This document shows positions 8,372-16,532 of a stretch of DNA of 64,000 bases, one piece after another; within the stretch, counting starts at the first letter, position 1, and every line of letters starts with the position of its first letter. Location of the stretch: the NCBI GenBank assembly GCA_025463365.1, contig JAOBWM010000094.1, forward strand, positions 40,861 through 104,860. The letters are read 5' to 3'. Made by a program: the position numbers and the translations under genes. The notes beneath the pieces are model-generated. The model saw nothing but the letters and a program-made list of their open reading frames with translations, was not told the origin of the DNA and did no database searches. The stretch comes from Acidimicrobiales bacterium (GTDB lineage: Bacteria; Actinomycetota; Acidimicrobiia; Acidimicrobiales; Iamiaceae).

Positions 8372-8831
8372 CGGTGCCTCCACGGTCGATCGCCAGCGAC
8401 GCCCGCTCGGCGGGCGTGAGCCCGAACCGGGCGCCGCGCTTGCCGGTGATCTCCAGCGCCCGTGCCTTCACGTACTGCCAGTCGTTCGGCACGTATCGGA
8501 ACCCGGTCTCGACGCCGTTGCGGTCGAACACCTTGCGCTCGACGATGTAGCCCTCGTCCTCGAGGTGCTCGGTCGCCTCGATCACCGTGGCAACCGCGTC
8601 GCACCACTCGGCGAACGCCTGGACGTCCCACGCCGTCAGCACGCCCTTGGCCTCGAGGTCCGGGGCCAGCCGGTGCCACTCGGCCAGCGCTCGCGTGCTC
8701 AGCCACTCCGGAGGCTGGACGTCATCGACGGCCGGGATCGGCTCGTCGGTGTTGATGCGGTCCTTGCGATCGCCGGCGATCAGAGCGAGGTTCGTCGGCT
8801 TGTTGGGTCGACCCAGGCCGGCCTTGCCCAT
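8337..8831 (-). CDS. terS: Terminase small subunit, P27-like
   Basis: It encodes 164 residues. The small subunit binds phage DNA at the packaging start and hands it to TerL. The N-terminus MGKAGLGRPNKP, the PEWLSTRALAEWHRLAP segment and the YVKARALEITGKRGARFGLTPAERASL end match the phage P27-type small terminase pattern. ATG 8831 follows a strong GGAGGAG site. The gene lies directly upstream of terL and downstream of an HNH nuclease gene, a common arrangement in HNH-dependent packaging. Confidence 0.88.
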   Translation of the reverse strand: MGKAGLGRPNKPTNLALIAGDRKDRINTDEPIPAVDDVQPPEWLSTRALAEWHRLAPDLEAKGVLTAWDVQAFAEWCDAVATVIEATEHLEDEGYIVERKVFDRNGVETGFRYVPNDWQYVKARALEITGKRGARFGLTPAERASLAIDRGGTGDGKDPERLLS

Positions 8832-8978
8832 GGCACTCCTCCGCTCGTGATCAGACTCGATCGAACGTCAGGCCCGACCTGACAGCGCGAACCGCCTTGG
8901 GTACGCGAGGCCGGAACTTTCGTCAGCGAGAGACTCCGCCGACAGGGAGCCCAGCACGGTTCGATCCCCCATGGACTT

Positions 8979-9275
8979 TCACCCTCTGCGCCGCTGGGGC
9001 GGCGCCAGCGGGTGATGCCCGCTGTTGCAGCGCCGGCACTGAGGCACGAGTGGCTGCGAGCGCCACTCGGCCTCGCTCTTGCACTCGGACCGCAGGTGCA
9101 GGTGCCCGCCCTGGAGCGGGTTGGCGTCGGTGCCGGCGTCAGCGTGCGGACACTCGGGCCAGGTGTGGCAGTAAGGCTCGGCAGCGACCACCGCCTTCGC
9201 CTCCTGTTGGTGCCGTCGGCCGTAGCCCTGAGCCGAACGGCTCGTGCCACGACGACGTCGAGGTCGAGTCGGCAA
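8979..9275 (-). CDS. HNH endonuclease next to the terminase genes
   Basis: A small (98-residue) nuclease shows a zinc/HNH arrangement: CHTWPECPH, then GGHLHLRSEC, then CRRCNSGHH near the C-terminus. HNH proteins encoded beside terminases often help TerL with specific DNA cleavage during packaging. The predicted start is TTG at 9275 with GAGG upstream; the start is the least certain part. About 150 bp without a gene separate it from terS, and about 170 bp separate it from the previous gene. Confidence 0.75.
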   Translation of the reverse strand: MPTRPRRRRGTSRSAQGYGRRHQQEAKAVVAAEPYCHTWPECPHADAGTDANPLQGGHLHLRSECKSEAEWRSQPLVPQCRRCNSGHHPLAPPQRRRG

Positions 9276-9446
9276 GCGCTTCGACCTCCTCGATCGTGCG
9301 CCGGCGCCAGTCCCCCCGGGCTAGCGCCAAACGCGACGAGGGCCCAACCGGTCGAAACCAGCTGAGCCCATCGAAAGGAAACGGTAACCAACGCGGTGAC
9401 CACCGTGGTGGATGGTCACGAGCGGCGGTGGGGCGGCACCGCTCGA

Positions 9447-9782
9447 TCACGTGCGTTCCCGGCCGCAGTCCGGGGTGAGCGGCAGGACGGCCTCACACGC
9501 CCGGCCATCGAGGCGGCCGGCCACCTTGAAGGCCCACATGTACGACCGCAGATCCTGCTCGGGCGAGAAGCAGGCGCAGCACACGGGGTCGCCGTCCAGC
9601 TTCGTGGCCGCGAGCTCACGAGCGCGCCACACGACCTCGACCGGAATGTTGTGCTCGGCACCGATGAACACCGCGCCCGTGTAGGTCACCGACGAGTGGG
9701 AGTCGATCGGCAAGACCCCAGCCGGGTCGTAGCCGGCCTCGGCCACCGCCATCGCCACCAGCGCCTGCTGCGGAGAGGTCAT
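9447..9782 (-). CDS. Phage protein, unknown (111 residues)
   Basis: ATG 9782 overlaps the stop of the upstream gene. The protein has a compact N-terminal helical region and a CCACFSPEQDLRSY segment with a Cys pair. Its last codons contain a GC-rich sequence (CCGGCCGCAGTCCGGGG on the plus strand) that recurs inside the next gene at about 9989. No domain is recognised; coding is supported by codon use and coupling. Confidence 0.6.
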   Translation of the reverse strand: MTSPQQALVAMAVAEAGYDPAGVLPIDSHSSVTYTGAVFIGAEHNIPVEVVWRARELAATKLDGDPVCCACFSPEQDLRSYMWAFKVAGRLDGRACEAVLPLTPDCGRERT

Positions 9783-10078
9783 CGGCCGTGCACGCCGCGC
9801 TCGTCGTGCGTCGCGGACTGGCCACGGCGTACGAGTGCGGGGAGTCCGGGCAGCGGTGACGGGCAGGCGTCGATGCTCCAGTTGCGGCCGGCGAGGGCGA
9901 CCCACATGGCGAGGAGTTCGGCAGGGGTCCTCTCGTCCTCGGCGTCGGGGCCCATCATCGAGCCTTGCTCATGAGATGCCAGCGGTCCCGGCCGCAGTCC
10001 GGGGTTGGCGGCGCGCCCCACGACCTCGTCCTCGGCGTCGGAGGGCGGCGGGATGAGGTCTTCGCCGGGGCCCGTCAT
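9779..10078 (-). CDS. Phage protein, unknown, with a duplicated N-terminal segment
   Basis: The frame of 99 residues starts at an ATG overlapping the previous stop (10075-10078). An internal ATG at 9958 sits in a sequence copied from the real start region (see the repeat at 9945-10103). The ancestral protein may therefore be the 59-residue form starting MMGPDAEDERTPAELLAMW. The C-terminal part (AELLAMWVALAGRNWSID) looks like an ordinary small folded phage protein; its function is unknown. Confidence 0.5.
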   Translation of the reverse strand: MTGPGEDLIPPPSDAEDEVVGRAANPGLRPGPLASHEQGSMMGPDAEDERTPAELLAMWVALAGRNWSIDACPSPLPGLPALVRRGQSATHDERGVHGR

Positions 10079-10103
10079 CGCGCCTTGCTCGTGAGGTGCC
10101 AGC
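9945..10103. repeat. Two imperfect copies of a stop/start junction, 120 bp apart
   Basis: Positions 9945-9983 and 10065-10103 are about 39 bases long and differ at only a few sites. Each covers the end of the zinc-ribbon gene and the ATG of the following gene. This looks like a tandem duplication with a 120-bp period, of which one copy has become coding sequence within the gene at 9779-10078. Confidence 0.65.
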
Positions 10104-10260
10104 CCTTGCAGCGCGGGCACTCGTAGGCCCGAGCCGGCCTCACCATCCGGTTGCTCGACTCGGTGCGGCGCAGTGCGCGAGTGGCGGCCTCGTGGTCCCG
10201 GAACCGGGTCTTGCCCGACGGGCAGCGCTTGGTGTGGCTCTTGGCCACCGTCCGTCTCAC
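10075..10260 (-). CDS. Small zinc-ribbon-like phage protein
   Basis: The protein has 61 residues from a GTG whose GTGA overlaps the upstream stop; a second GTG at 10248 is possible. It is basic, with CPSGKTRFRDHEAATRAL and a C-terminal CPRCKGWHLTS. Similar small proteins with CPxCxxWHLTS are common in actinobacterial phages. Cys spacing suggests one zinc site, so nucleic-acid binding is plausible but not demonstrated. Confidence 0.65.
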   Translation of the reverse strand: MRRTVAKSHTKRCPSGKTRFRDHEAATRALRRTESSNRMVRPARAYECPRCKGWHLTSKAR

Positions 10261-11348
10261 CGACCCTTCTTCTTGCTCTTCTTCTTTGACTTGGTGTCGG
10301 CGGCCTTCAACTCGGCCACACGCTCGAGCTCCTGGCGGGCCCGGGCCATGTGGGTCTCGTTGATCGGTTGCGAACGGTGACGCATCTGCACCATCCACGT
10401 CGGCGGGTCCATGTTCAGGCCGAGGGCGGCCCGCCGGCGCCCGCACCAGATGCAGAGGCCCGGGTAGTACGGGCGGCCGTTGCCGTTGTCTCGGCGAGTG
10501 ATCAGCTCCAGGCGCTGGTTGTCCTTGTAGCAGCACCGGCAGTAGAGCTCGCCGGGCCCGGGGTCGATGTCGACGGGCTCGACCTGCGTCGTCGGGTACC
10601 GCACGGCGATATCGAGGGCCTGGTTGCCCGCCCGCACCACGAGCTCGAGGAGGCGGGTGAGGTCCTTGTGGTCCTGCGCCGCTCGGTCGCGTACGACGCC
10701 AGCGTTGCCCGTCGGGTCGCTCGGACCCCCGGTGATCTCGCCGTCGCACACCTCGCCAGCCTCGTCGCATCGGTCGATCGTCTGCTCGTGGATCCAGCAC
10801 CACGGCCACTCCCGCCCGTCGTGGGTGGTCCGGGCGGCCTGGGGCTGCCCAGCCATGGCATCGCGCATCATCCGGACCTTGGGCCCGAACTGGAGCTGCA
10901 GCCGGTCGAGCTCCTCGAGGACCTCGCCGAGGCGGGTGCGGAGTGCCTGGTCGGTGGCTGGCAGCACATGGCGGGAATCGACGGGCGTCCAGCGAGGACC
11001 AGGCGCCACCGGGCCCGACGGGCGGGCCGGCTCAGGGTTGACCTTGGCCGAGGGCTGGACGAAGTAGCCGAGCGCCGCCACCCGCGCCGGTCGACGAGCA
11101 TCCTCGAGCTCGCGGACCCGCTGCACCTTCGCCCGCCGGAACGAGTTCATCGAGTCGAAGCACCAGCCCTCGGGATCATCCCGACCGTCCTGCACGTAGA
11201 GCTCGTCGTCCTCGATGGTGAGGGCCAAGCCGAGGGGGTGAAGCAGGCGGCGGTTGACCTCGAGCAGGTAGCCCTCGTTCGACAGCTCGTTGAGCGACAG
11301 CCTGGTGGGCTGGCTTGGATCGACATCGGGGGTTGGCGTGTTCGCCAT
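10257..11348 (-). CDS. Phage protein with C-terminal zinc-finger-like cysteines
   Basis: It encodes 363 residues from ATG 11348, with AAGGA upstream. Residues about 15-70 form a small conserved-looking unit (NELSNEGYLLEVNRRLLHP, then DGRDDPEGW) of a type I associate with actinophage early proteins. A linker follows, then a central helical part (VLEELDRLQLQFGPKVRMM). The C-terminal region has two Cys pairs (CRCC and CIWC) likely to bind zinc, and a Lys-rich end. The combination suggests a DNA-associated early protein; the exact role is unknown. Confidence 0.65.
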   Translation of the reverse strand: MANTPTPDVDPSQPTRLSLNELSNEGYLLEVNRRLLHPLGLALTIEDDELYVQDGRDDPEGWCFDSMNSFRRAKVQRVRELEDARRPARVAALGYFVQPSAKVNPEPARPSGPVAPGPRWTPVDSRHVLPATDQALRTRLGEVLEELDRLQLQFGPKVRMMRDAMAGQPQAARTTHDGREWPWCWIHEQTIDRCDEAGEVCDGEITGGPSDPTGNAGVVRDRAAQDHKDLTRLLELVVRAGNQALDIAVRYPTTQVEPVDIDPGPGELYCRCCYKDNQRLELITRRDNGNGRPYYPGLCIWCGRRRAALGLNMDPPTWMVQMRHRSQPINETHMARARQELERVAELKAADTKSKKKSKKKGR

Positions 11349-12457
11349 CACGGTCCTTCGAGGTTGGGGGGAGGTGATCCGGCCTTGTGCTGGGTTGGGT
11401 GAGCAACGTTCGGTTCGGTGGTGGACGAGGGCGAGACCGCCGGCGCCCTGCCGGCGCCCTGGCCGACCGGGCCCAGCCCGACCACGCCCGACCCGGCCCG
11501 GACCAGCCCGGCCAGACCCGGCCCGGCCGGCCCCGATCCGACCGAGGCCCGACCGAGGCCCGACCGAGGCCCGTCCATGCCCGGCCCGTCTCGCGCATCA
11601 CGCGAGGCTGGGCCTTGGAGGGGACCATGATCCGACGTCGGCGCGTCCTCGGCCCGGCCTTGGTTTTCCAAGGCCGCGGCCTCGGTCCGGCTTCGGTTTT
11701 CATGCACTTTCAGACCAGTGTCGGAGGGTGCCGGGCCCGGATCGTTGGCGTCGATCGCCACGTACCCGTCGGGGTACGGCTCGGGAGGCCTGCCGTCGAC
11801 CGGGGGCGCCAGGAGCGGCATGTTGGCCTCGGCCGGGGTGCGGTCGCGCTTGCGCCCGTTACACCGACCACAAGCGGTCGCGAGGTTCCAGTCGGCGTTC
11901 GGGCCCATCGGGTCGACGTGGTCCGGCACGCGCCTCGAGTTCGACTTCGTGTCGCCGCGCACGTGGGTGGTGCGCACCGCGCAGTATCGGCAGTACTCGC
12001 GATCGCGGGTGACGAACACGGCCATCTTGAGCGTCGGCATGTCCTTGAGCTGCCGGGCGCGCTGCTCCTTGAACTTCTTGACGTCGTCGTCCTCGGCGAT
12101 GCGGGACTTGTTGCAGTCGGTCCAGTCGTGGAACAGGTACCAACCCCTCAGAAGCACCTCGACGCCGATCGACTTCTCGAGGTACTCCTGGCAGCGTTCA
12201 CATCTCGCGATCGTCTCGTGGTCGTGCCACGTGCCCTCGCGGACGTTGGCCTCGACGGCCTTCCTGGCCTTCGCGGTCGTGCGGTTGTAGGCGAGGAAGT
12301 TGTAGAGCTCAAGGTCGGCCGGCGAGACCAGTCCGCCAGTCCCGGACTTGGAACAGCCGACCCCGGCCTTCTGCCACAACAGGTCCGCCTCCGCGCAGCC
12401 GAGTGCCCGGATCTTCGGGTGATCGTTGCAGCCGTCATCGCGGCGGTTCCAGCTCAT
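11348..12457 (-). CDS. HNH endonuclease-like protein with low-complexity tail
   Basis: The 369-residue protein starts MSWNRRDDGCNDHPK. Its N-terminal half (WQKAGVGCSKSGTGGLV) resembles phage replication-organiser or replisome-type proteins. An HNH-type unit lies at about 150-205: CRYC, then VPDHVDPMGPNADWN, then CGRCNGRKRD. The last ~130 residues are Gly/Pro/Ala/Arg-rich and encoded by short degenerate repeats around 11440-11590 (repeated ccgaggcccga units). The tail is probably disordered and may vary in length by slippage. Both ends couple to neighbouring genes. Confidence 0.75.
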   Translation of the reverse strand: MSWNRRDDGCNDHPKIRALGCAEADLLWQKAGVGCSKSGTGGLVSPADLELYNFLAYNRTTAKARKAVEANVREGTWHDHETIARCERCQEYLEKSIGVEVLLRGWYLFHDWTDCNKSRIAEDDDVKKFKEQRARQLKDMPTLKMAVFVTRDREYCRYCAVRTTHVRGDTKSNSRRVPDHVDPMGPNADWNLATACGRCNGRKRDRTPAEANMPLLAPPVDGRPPEPYPDGYVAIDANDPGPAPSDTGLKVHENRSRTEAAALENQGRAEDAPTSDHGPLQGPASRDARDGPGMDGPRSGLGRASVGSGPAGPGLAGLVRAGSGVVGLGPVGQGAGRAPAVSPSSTTEPNVAHPTQHKAGSPPPNLEGP

Positions 12458-12735
12458 CAGCGATCCCCCTCCAGGGCACGCGTGGCGGCCGCACGGGCGT
12501 CGATGCCGTCGAACTCGTGTCGATGGAGGTCACCGCGCCGCCAGCTCCACACGAAGCCAGCGGCGAGCCAGGCCGGGAAGGCCAGCACCGCTGCAGCGCG
12601 GACGAGGAGCGACACTCCCCCTTCGGCCACCACGATGACCACCACCACGGCGGTGGCCACCTTGGCGATGGTCCGAGCACACCCGCCGGGGCGCAGCCCG
12701 AGCGAGTCGTCGTTGAGGAACGGGTCGTAGGTCAT
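12457..12735 (-). CDS. Phage membrane protein, unknown
   Basis: It encodes 92 residues from ATG 12735, preceded by AGGGGGAAA. Two hydrophobic segments (about 24-41 and 47-64) predict a membrane hairpin with charged ends. The stop overlaps the start of the HNH gene. No family is recognised. Confidence 0.6.
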   Translation of the reverse strand: MTYDPFLNDDSLGLRPGGCARTIAKVATAVVVVIVVAEGGVSLLVRAAAVLAFPAWLAAGFVWSWRRGDLHRHEFDGIDARAAATRALEGDR

Positions 12736-13076
12736 CGAGTTTCCCCCTGCGATGAGCGAAGAGCACGGCGGCCCTCGAGTCGGTGGTGCAGACGCAGAGC
12801 GCGTCGACCGTGGTCGGTGGGCCAGGCCATGTCGGCGTTGACCGTGATCATCTGCTTGCCGGCCAGCGCGGCTGCGGTCACCGTGGCGATGGCTGCGTCG
12901 CCAACCGGTGTCTTGACCACGTAGGTCGGGCTCGACCCGTCGGCGCGCCGCACCACGAGGGCCAGGCCGCGCCACTGGACGTCGGACACCTTGAGCCCGT
13001 CGGATGCCCTGGGTGTAACTACGGGGGTGTCATTCGCCGCGGGCGAAGGGGGTGGCGGGGTCTGATCCTGGGCCAT
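12732..13076 (-). CDS. Phage protein, unknown (114 residues)
   Basis: It has a Pro-rich, acidic N-terminus, then a likely beta-rich core (VQWRGLALVVRRADGSSPTY, AGKQMITVNADM) and an Arg-rich tail. The ATG at 13076 begins the leftward run after the divergently oriented gene at 13185, so a promoter probably lies in 13077-13184. Function is unknown. Confidence 0.55.
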   Translation of the reverse strand: MAQDQTPPPPSPAANDTPVVTPRASDGLKVSDVQWRGLALVVRRADGSSPTYVVKTPVGDAAIATVTAAALAGKQMITVNADMAWPTDHGRRALRLHHRLEGRRALRSSQGETR

Positions 13077-13184
13077 CGCCGGTCAGCTCCGCGCCGTGGT
13101 GGTGATTGCGGCTGCGCCGGGGCCGTCGTCTTGGCCGCACACGGATCGGCAGGACAGCCCGCGTCCGCCTACGCTCCCGGCTTC

Positions 13185-13583
13185 ATGATCGAGGGGGACG
13201 CAGCGCGGCGCCGCGAAGTGCGCCAGTTTGTGGCTGCCATGGCGGCCGCCGGCGTCGCCTTCACTGCTGCAGCCACGCAGGGCACCCGCGAGTGGGTGGT
13301 GATCGCCACGGCCTTCGTCGGCGGTGGCCTTGGCACGATCGCGTGGCTGGCGTGGCTGCTGAACTCCGCCAAGGTGGCCGACGCTCCGGATGGCGTCGGC
13401 CACCTCGAGGGCGACGGCGAGGTGCGTGAAAGCCCCCATCCGCGCCCGAGCTTGCTTGCCCGGCTCGACCGGGTCGGGCGCGAGTACGAGCACGGAATGG
13501 ACGTGCTCGGCAAGGTCTTGGTCCCTACCGCAGCCATCGTTGCCGCGGCGCTGGTCAGTCTCGTCGCCGTCCTGGTCCGCTAA
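13185..13583 (+). CDS. Membrane protein on the opposite strand inside the prophage
   Basis: The 132-residue product has three hydrophobic segments (about 16-35, 41-62 and 112-131) separated by a charged loop (residues 63-110) carrying an amphipathic helix. Codons strongly favour G/C in third positions, so the frame looks genuine. It is one of very few plus-strand genes in the phage, the others being the immunity pair at 23312-24187. It is flanked divergently at 13076 and convergently at 13674. Such isolated reversed genes in prophages are often morons expressed in the lysogen. The ribosome binding site is weak. Confidence 0.6.
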   Translation: MIEGDAARRREVRQFVAAMAAAGVAFTAAATQGTREWVVIATAFVGGGLGTIAWLAWLLNSAKVADAPDGVGHLEGDGEVRESPHPRPSLLARLDRVGREYEHGMDVLGKVLVPTAAIVAAALVSLVAVLVR

Positions 13584-13673
13584 CGCCGGGCGCGCCATGG
13601 CCACCGTCGGCGTGGCGCCGGCGGTGGCCATGGCCCGGAGGATCCGGTCGAGCACGGGAGGGCGACGCACCTG

Positions 13674-14018
13674 TCAGTCGTCGTCCCGGTTGAGGGTGAC
13701 GAGGTAGCCCTTGGCGTAGGGCACGACGGTGTTGCCCAGCTCGCGCAGCGGCGAGGCGAGGGCGTACATGGTCGCCTTCGAGACCGTCTCGAGGTGGACG
13801 AACTTGATGCTTGACTCCTTGCCCTGGAGCTCGGCGGGCTGCTGGCGGTTCTCCTTCGACGCGAAGAACACCGCCTGCAGGCGCGAGTTGGTCCTCGCCA
13901 CCCGGAGGTGCTCGGTCACGACGCCGAGCGCGCCGGACTGAGTCGAGGTGGTGAGCGGCAGGCCGAGCTCAGTCAGCACGGAGAGCTGCATTTCGTCGAG
14001 GGGGGGGGTGCGGGGCAT
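13674..14018 (-). CDS. Phage protein, unknown (114 residues)
   Basis: The protein begins MPRTPPLDEMQLSVLTELGL and looks like a mixed alpha/beta protein (LETVSKATMYALASPLRELG, VVPYAKGYLVTLNRD). It lies 35 bases downstream of the ParB-like gene and converges on the plus-strand membrane gene. No family is recognised. Confidence 0.6.
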   Translation of the reverse strand: MPRTPPLDEMQLSVLTELGLPLTTSTQSGALGVVTEHLRVARTNSRLQAVFFASKENRQQPAELQGKESSIKFVHLETVSKATMYALASPLRELGNTVVPYAKGYLVTLNRDDD

Positions 14019-14053
14019 GTGGGGTCCGTTCTCCTGTTGGGGGTTGGTGGTGG

Positions 14054-15751
14054 TCAGGCGTCGGCGTCGGCGTCGCCGGCGGGCTCGGCCTTGGCGCGCT
14101 CGGCGAGTACGGCCGCCACCGCGGCGCCGGCGTCGGTGAGGATGGCCACGCCGTCGGTCTCGACGATGAAGCCACGAGCGTCGAGGTCGTCGGCGACGTG
14201 GTCGTCGAGTTCGCTGGAGGCCTTCGTGAAGTCGCGGCCGAGGTGGTGCCAGAGGGCCAGCAGGGCCGCTGTGTCGGTGTCGAGCTCCATGGCGTCGACG
14301 TCGGGGACCTTCGCCCGCTCGGCCTCGGCGTCGGCCAGCTCGAGGGTCTCGAGGTCCCACGGGGTTGGCTCGTAGCCCGAGGCGATCAGGTGGCGGATGT
14401 AGGTGACGTAGGTGCGGCTGCCCGCCCTCGCGTGCGACATCTCCTCGCCTTCGAGGAGCATGCTGGCGAGGATCCAGCGGTCCCAGCCAGCGGAACGGCC
14501 AGCGCGCTCGAGGCCGTGGAAGAAGTCCCAGGCGTCTTCGTAGTCGTCGAGGTCAGCGGGCCGGACGCCGGGCAGGTCCGGAAGCATGCGCACCACGTCG
14601 GTGATGTTCCCGTTGTTGTCGATCAGCTCGAACAGGATCCAGGCGGTGAAGTCGTCGAGGGGCAGGGTCTCGGTCTCGGCGACGAGCACCAGGCAGAACA
14701 GGGTCCGGGCCTGCTTGGCGGCAGCGGCCGCCTCGCGACGGGCGATCGCCTCGGGATCCTCCTCTGCGACCCGCGTCGCACCGGGCAGGGGCGGGAGCTT
14801 GTCGGCGGGGATCTGGACGTCGGACCTGTTCGCCTCCGGGCCGCGGTCGCTGTGGCGGAGCGGGTCGACGCACACGGTCGTCCGCTCGACCTTGTAGATC
14901 GGGCCGGGCTGACCCGGCGTCAGCTCGAGGTAGACGGCGTGGCACGGCTCAGCCTGGTGACGGCGGGCCCCACCCTCGACGAAGCCGAGCACGGTAACGG
15001 GCGCGGGACGGCTCAGGGTGTTGAGCGCGGAGGGCTTGTACCAGTGGCCGCCGTAGCCGTCGGCGACGTACCGGGCCGTGCCGGCCTTGGAGAGCTTCGC
15101 CACCGCGTCGGCCATCGCCGCCTTCTGGTCGCGCTCCTTCACGTGCGTGGCGAGATCGCTGGCGGGGTGCGCGACCTTGCCCATGCCGAGCCGGTGGGCG
15201 ATGTGGGACATCGCCTCGTCATCGTCGGCGTAGGGCACCAGATCGGCGGCGTCGTTGAGGGTGAGGTTGCCCTGGGTGATGTGGTGGAGCAGCCGGTCGT
15301 CGAGCTGCAGCAGCGCCAGGCGCGCCTTGACGGTGGCCTGGGCCTTGCCGACCTTCTTGGCCAGCTGGGCAACGGTGGTGCCGAGCTCGACGAGGCGGGC
15401 GTAGCCCCGCGCCTCCTCGATGGGCGTGATCGACTGGCGGTGCAGGTTCTCGATGAGCATCGCCTCGAGCACGTCGGCGAGCTCCATGTCGCGCAGGACG
15501 CACGGAACCTTGGCCAACTTCGCCCTCCCGGCGGCGGTCCAGCGCCGCTCGCCGGCCACCAGGAGGTGGATGCCGTCCTCGTCCGGAGGGAGCACCAGGC
15601 AAGGCTCGAGGATGCCCTTCGACTTGATCGAGGCGGTGAGCTCGGACAGGTCGCCCAGGTCCTTGCGGATGTTGTCGGGGTGCGGGGCGACGAGGTCGTA
15701 GTCGAGCTCCACGAGCTCGAGGACGGGGGCCTTGGCGGTCTTGGTGGTCAT
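14054..15751 (-). CDS. ParB-like nuclease/CTPase-domain protein
   Basis: The protein has 565 residues. The N-terminal ParB/Srx-type domain covers about 15-125, with VAGERRWTAAGRAKL and ENLHRQSITPIEEARGYARL, the motifs of the ParB N-terminal domain. A central helix-turn-helix follows (TVAQLAKKVGKAQATVKARL). The long C-terminal half is unique and acidic, ending Asp/Ala-rich. No ParA-type ATPase is next to it, so plasmid-style partition is not indicated; phage ParB-like proteins more often act in transcription or DNA metabolism. ATG 15751 overlaps the next gene's stop. Confidence 0.8.
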   Translation of the reverse strand: MTTKTAKAPVLELVELDYDLVAPHPDNIRKDLGDLSELTASIKSKGILEPCLVLPPDEDGIHLLVAGERRWTAAGRAKLAKVPCVLRDMELADVLEAMLIENLHRQSITPIEEARGYARLVELGTTVAQLAKKVGKAQATVKARLALLQLDDRLLHHITQGNLTLNDAADLVPYADDDEAMSHIAHRLGMGKVAHPASDLATHVKERDQKAAMADAVAKLSKAGTARYVADGYGGHWYKPSALNTLSRPAPVTVLGFVEGGARRHQAEPCHAVYLELTPGQPGPIYKVERTTVCVDPLRHSDRGPEANRSDVQIPADKLPPLPGATRVAEEDPEAIARREAAAAAKQARTLFCLVLVAETETLPLDDFTAWILFELIDNNGNITDVVRMLPDLPGVRPADLDDYEDAWDFFHGLERAGRSAGWDRWILASMLLEGEEMSHARAGSRTYVTYIRHLIASGYEPTPWDLETLELADAEAERAKVPDVDAMELDTDTAALLALWHHLGRDFTKASSELDDHVADDLDARGFIVETDGVAILTDAGAAVAAVLAERAKAEPAGDADADA

Positions 15752-16116
15752 GAGGGGGAGGTCCTTCGGTTGGTGATGGCCCGGGCGGCCGCGGTGGCCC
15801 ACCCGGTCTGGGGGGTGACGACGCCGGCGGCGTCGACGTGGCAGTACGAGCGGTCGGCGGCGACCAGCCACGCGCCGCCGTAGGTCTCGGCCGCTGCCGC
15901 GGCGCGGAGGGCGGCGATCGACAGGTCCCGGATTGCTTCGCTCGAGCGCACGAGGCCGAGGCCGAGCTCGTCGAGGGCAGCGGCATCGAGGTCGATGGCC
16001 AGCACGCGGTACGAGGTGGCCCGGGGGCCAGGCGACGGCGGGAGAAGGGTCTGCTGCCCTGGAGGTTGGACCCGGTCCGCGTACGGGAGCGGGGACGTCC
16101 GCTCACCCCAGCCCAT
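15748..16116 (-). CDS. Phage protein, unknown (122 residues)
   Basis: It is coupled at both ends by 1-4 bp overlaps within the early gene chain. The N-terminus is Pro-rich; a central segment (YRVLAIDLDAAALDELGLGL) followed by an Ala-rich helix suggests a small alpha/beta fold. No recognised domain. Confidence 0.55.
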   Translation of the reverse strand: MGWGERTSPLPYADRVQPPGQQTLLPPSPGPRATSYRVLAIDLDAAALDELGLGLVRSSEAIRDLSIAALRAAAAAETYGGAWLVAADRSYCHVDAAGVVTPQTGWATAAARAITNRRTSPS

Positions 16117-16532
16117 CAGCGGGCCTGGCCCGGGAGCGGCCGCGGCGCGCGCGCTGCCGCCAGGACGAGCAGGAAGTCGATCGCCGGGCGGAGGTCGGAG
16201 CGGTCAGCCCCCTGGACGGCCAGCAACGCGCCATCGGCATCGCCGTTGCCCTTTGCGGCCAGCACGGCCGCACCGAGGTGCATCCCGGACGAGGCGGCCG
16301 TGGACAGCCGGGCTACGAACGGGTGCGCACAGTCCGGGTGGCCGCAATTCGGCATGCTCGCCACGATCAACCCAGCGAGCGAGTACATCGCCTCGAAGCT
16401 CGGACCGCGCCGGCGGCCGATGTTGCGGCGGATCGCGTCGCAGGTAGCGGTGTCGCCGAGGCGGTAGGCGGCGACGCAGAGAGCGACGAGGTCGGCGCGC
16501 TCCTCGGTCGACCGCCGAGCCCAGCGCTTCAC
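16116..16532 (-). CDS. Phage protein, unknown (138 residues)
   Basis: It encodes a mainly helical protein with two Cys residues in NCGHPDCAHP that could form a metal site with nearby His. It overlaps its neighbours by 1-4 bp in the early operon. Function not recognised. Confidence 0.55.
   Translation of the reverse strand: MKRWARRSTEERADLVALCVAAYRLGDTATCDAIRRNIGRRRGPSFEAMYSLAGLIVASMPNCGHPDCAHPFVARLSTAASSGMHLGAAVLAAKGNGDADGALLAVQGADRSDLRPAIDFLLVLAAARAPRPLPGQAR

Noticed and set aside
13083..13670. 195-codon minus-strand frame
   Set aside because: It overlaps the plus-strand membrane gene; the plus frame has coherent hydrophobic segments and better third-position G/C, so the minus frame is taken as a shadow.
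14054..15751. Plasmid partition system (ParAB)
   Set aside because: The ParB-like gene has no adjacent ParA ATPase and no array of parS-like repeats was seen; the context is phage early genes.
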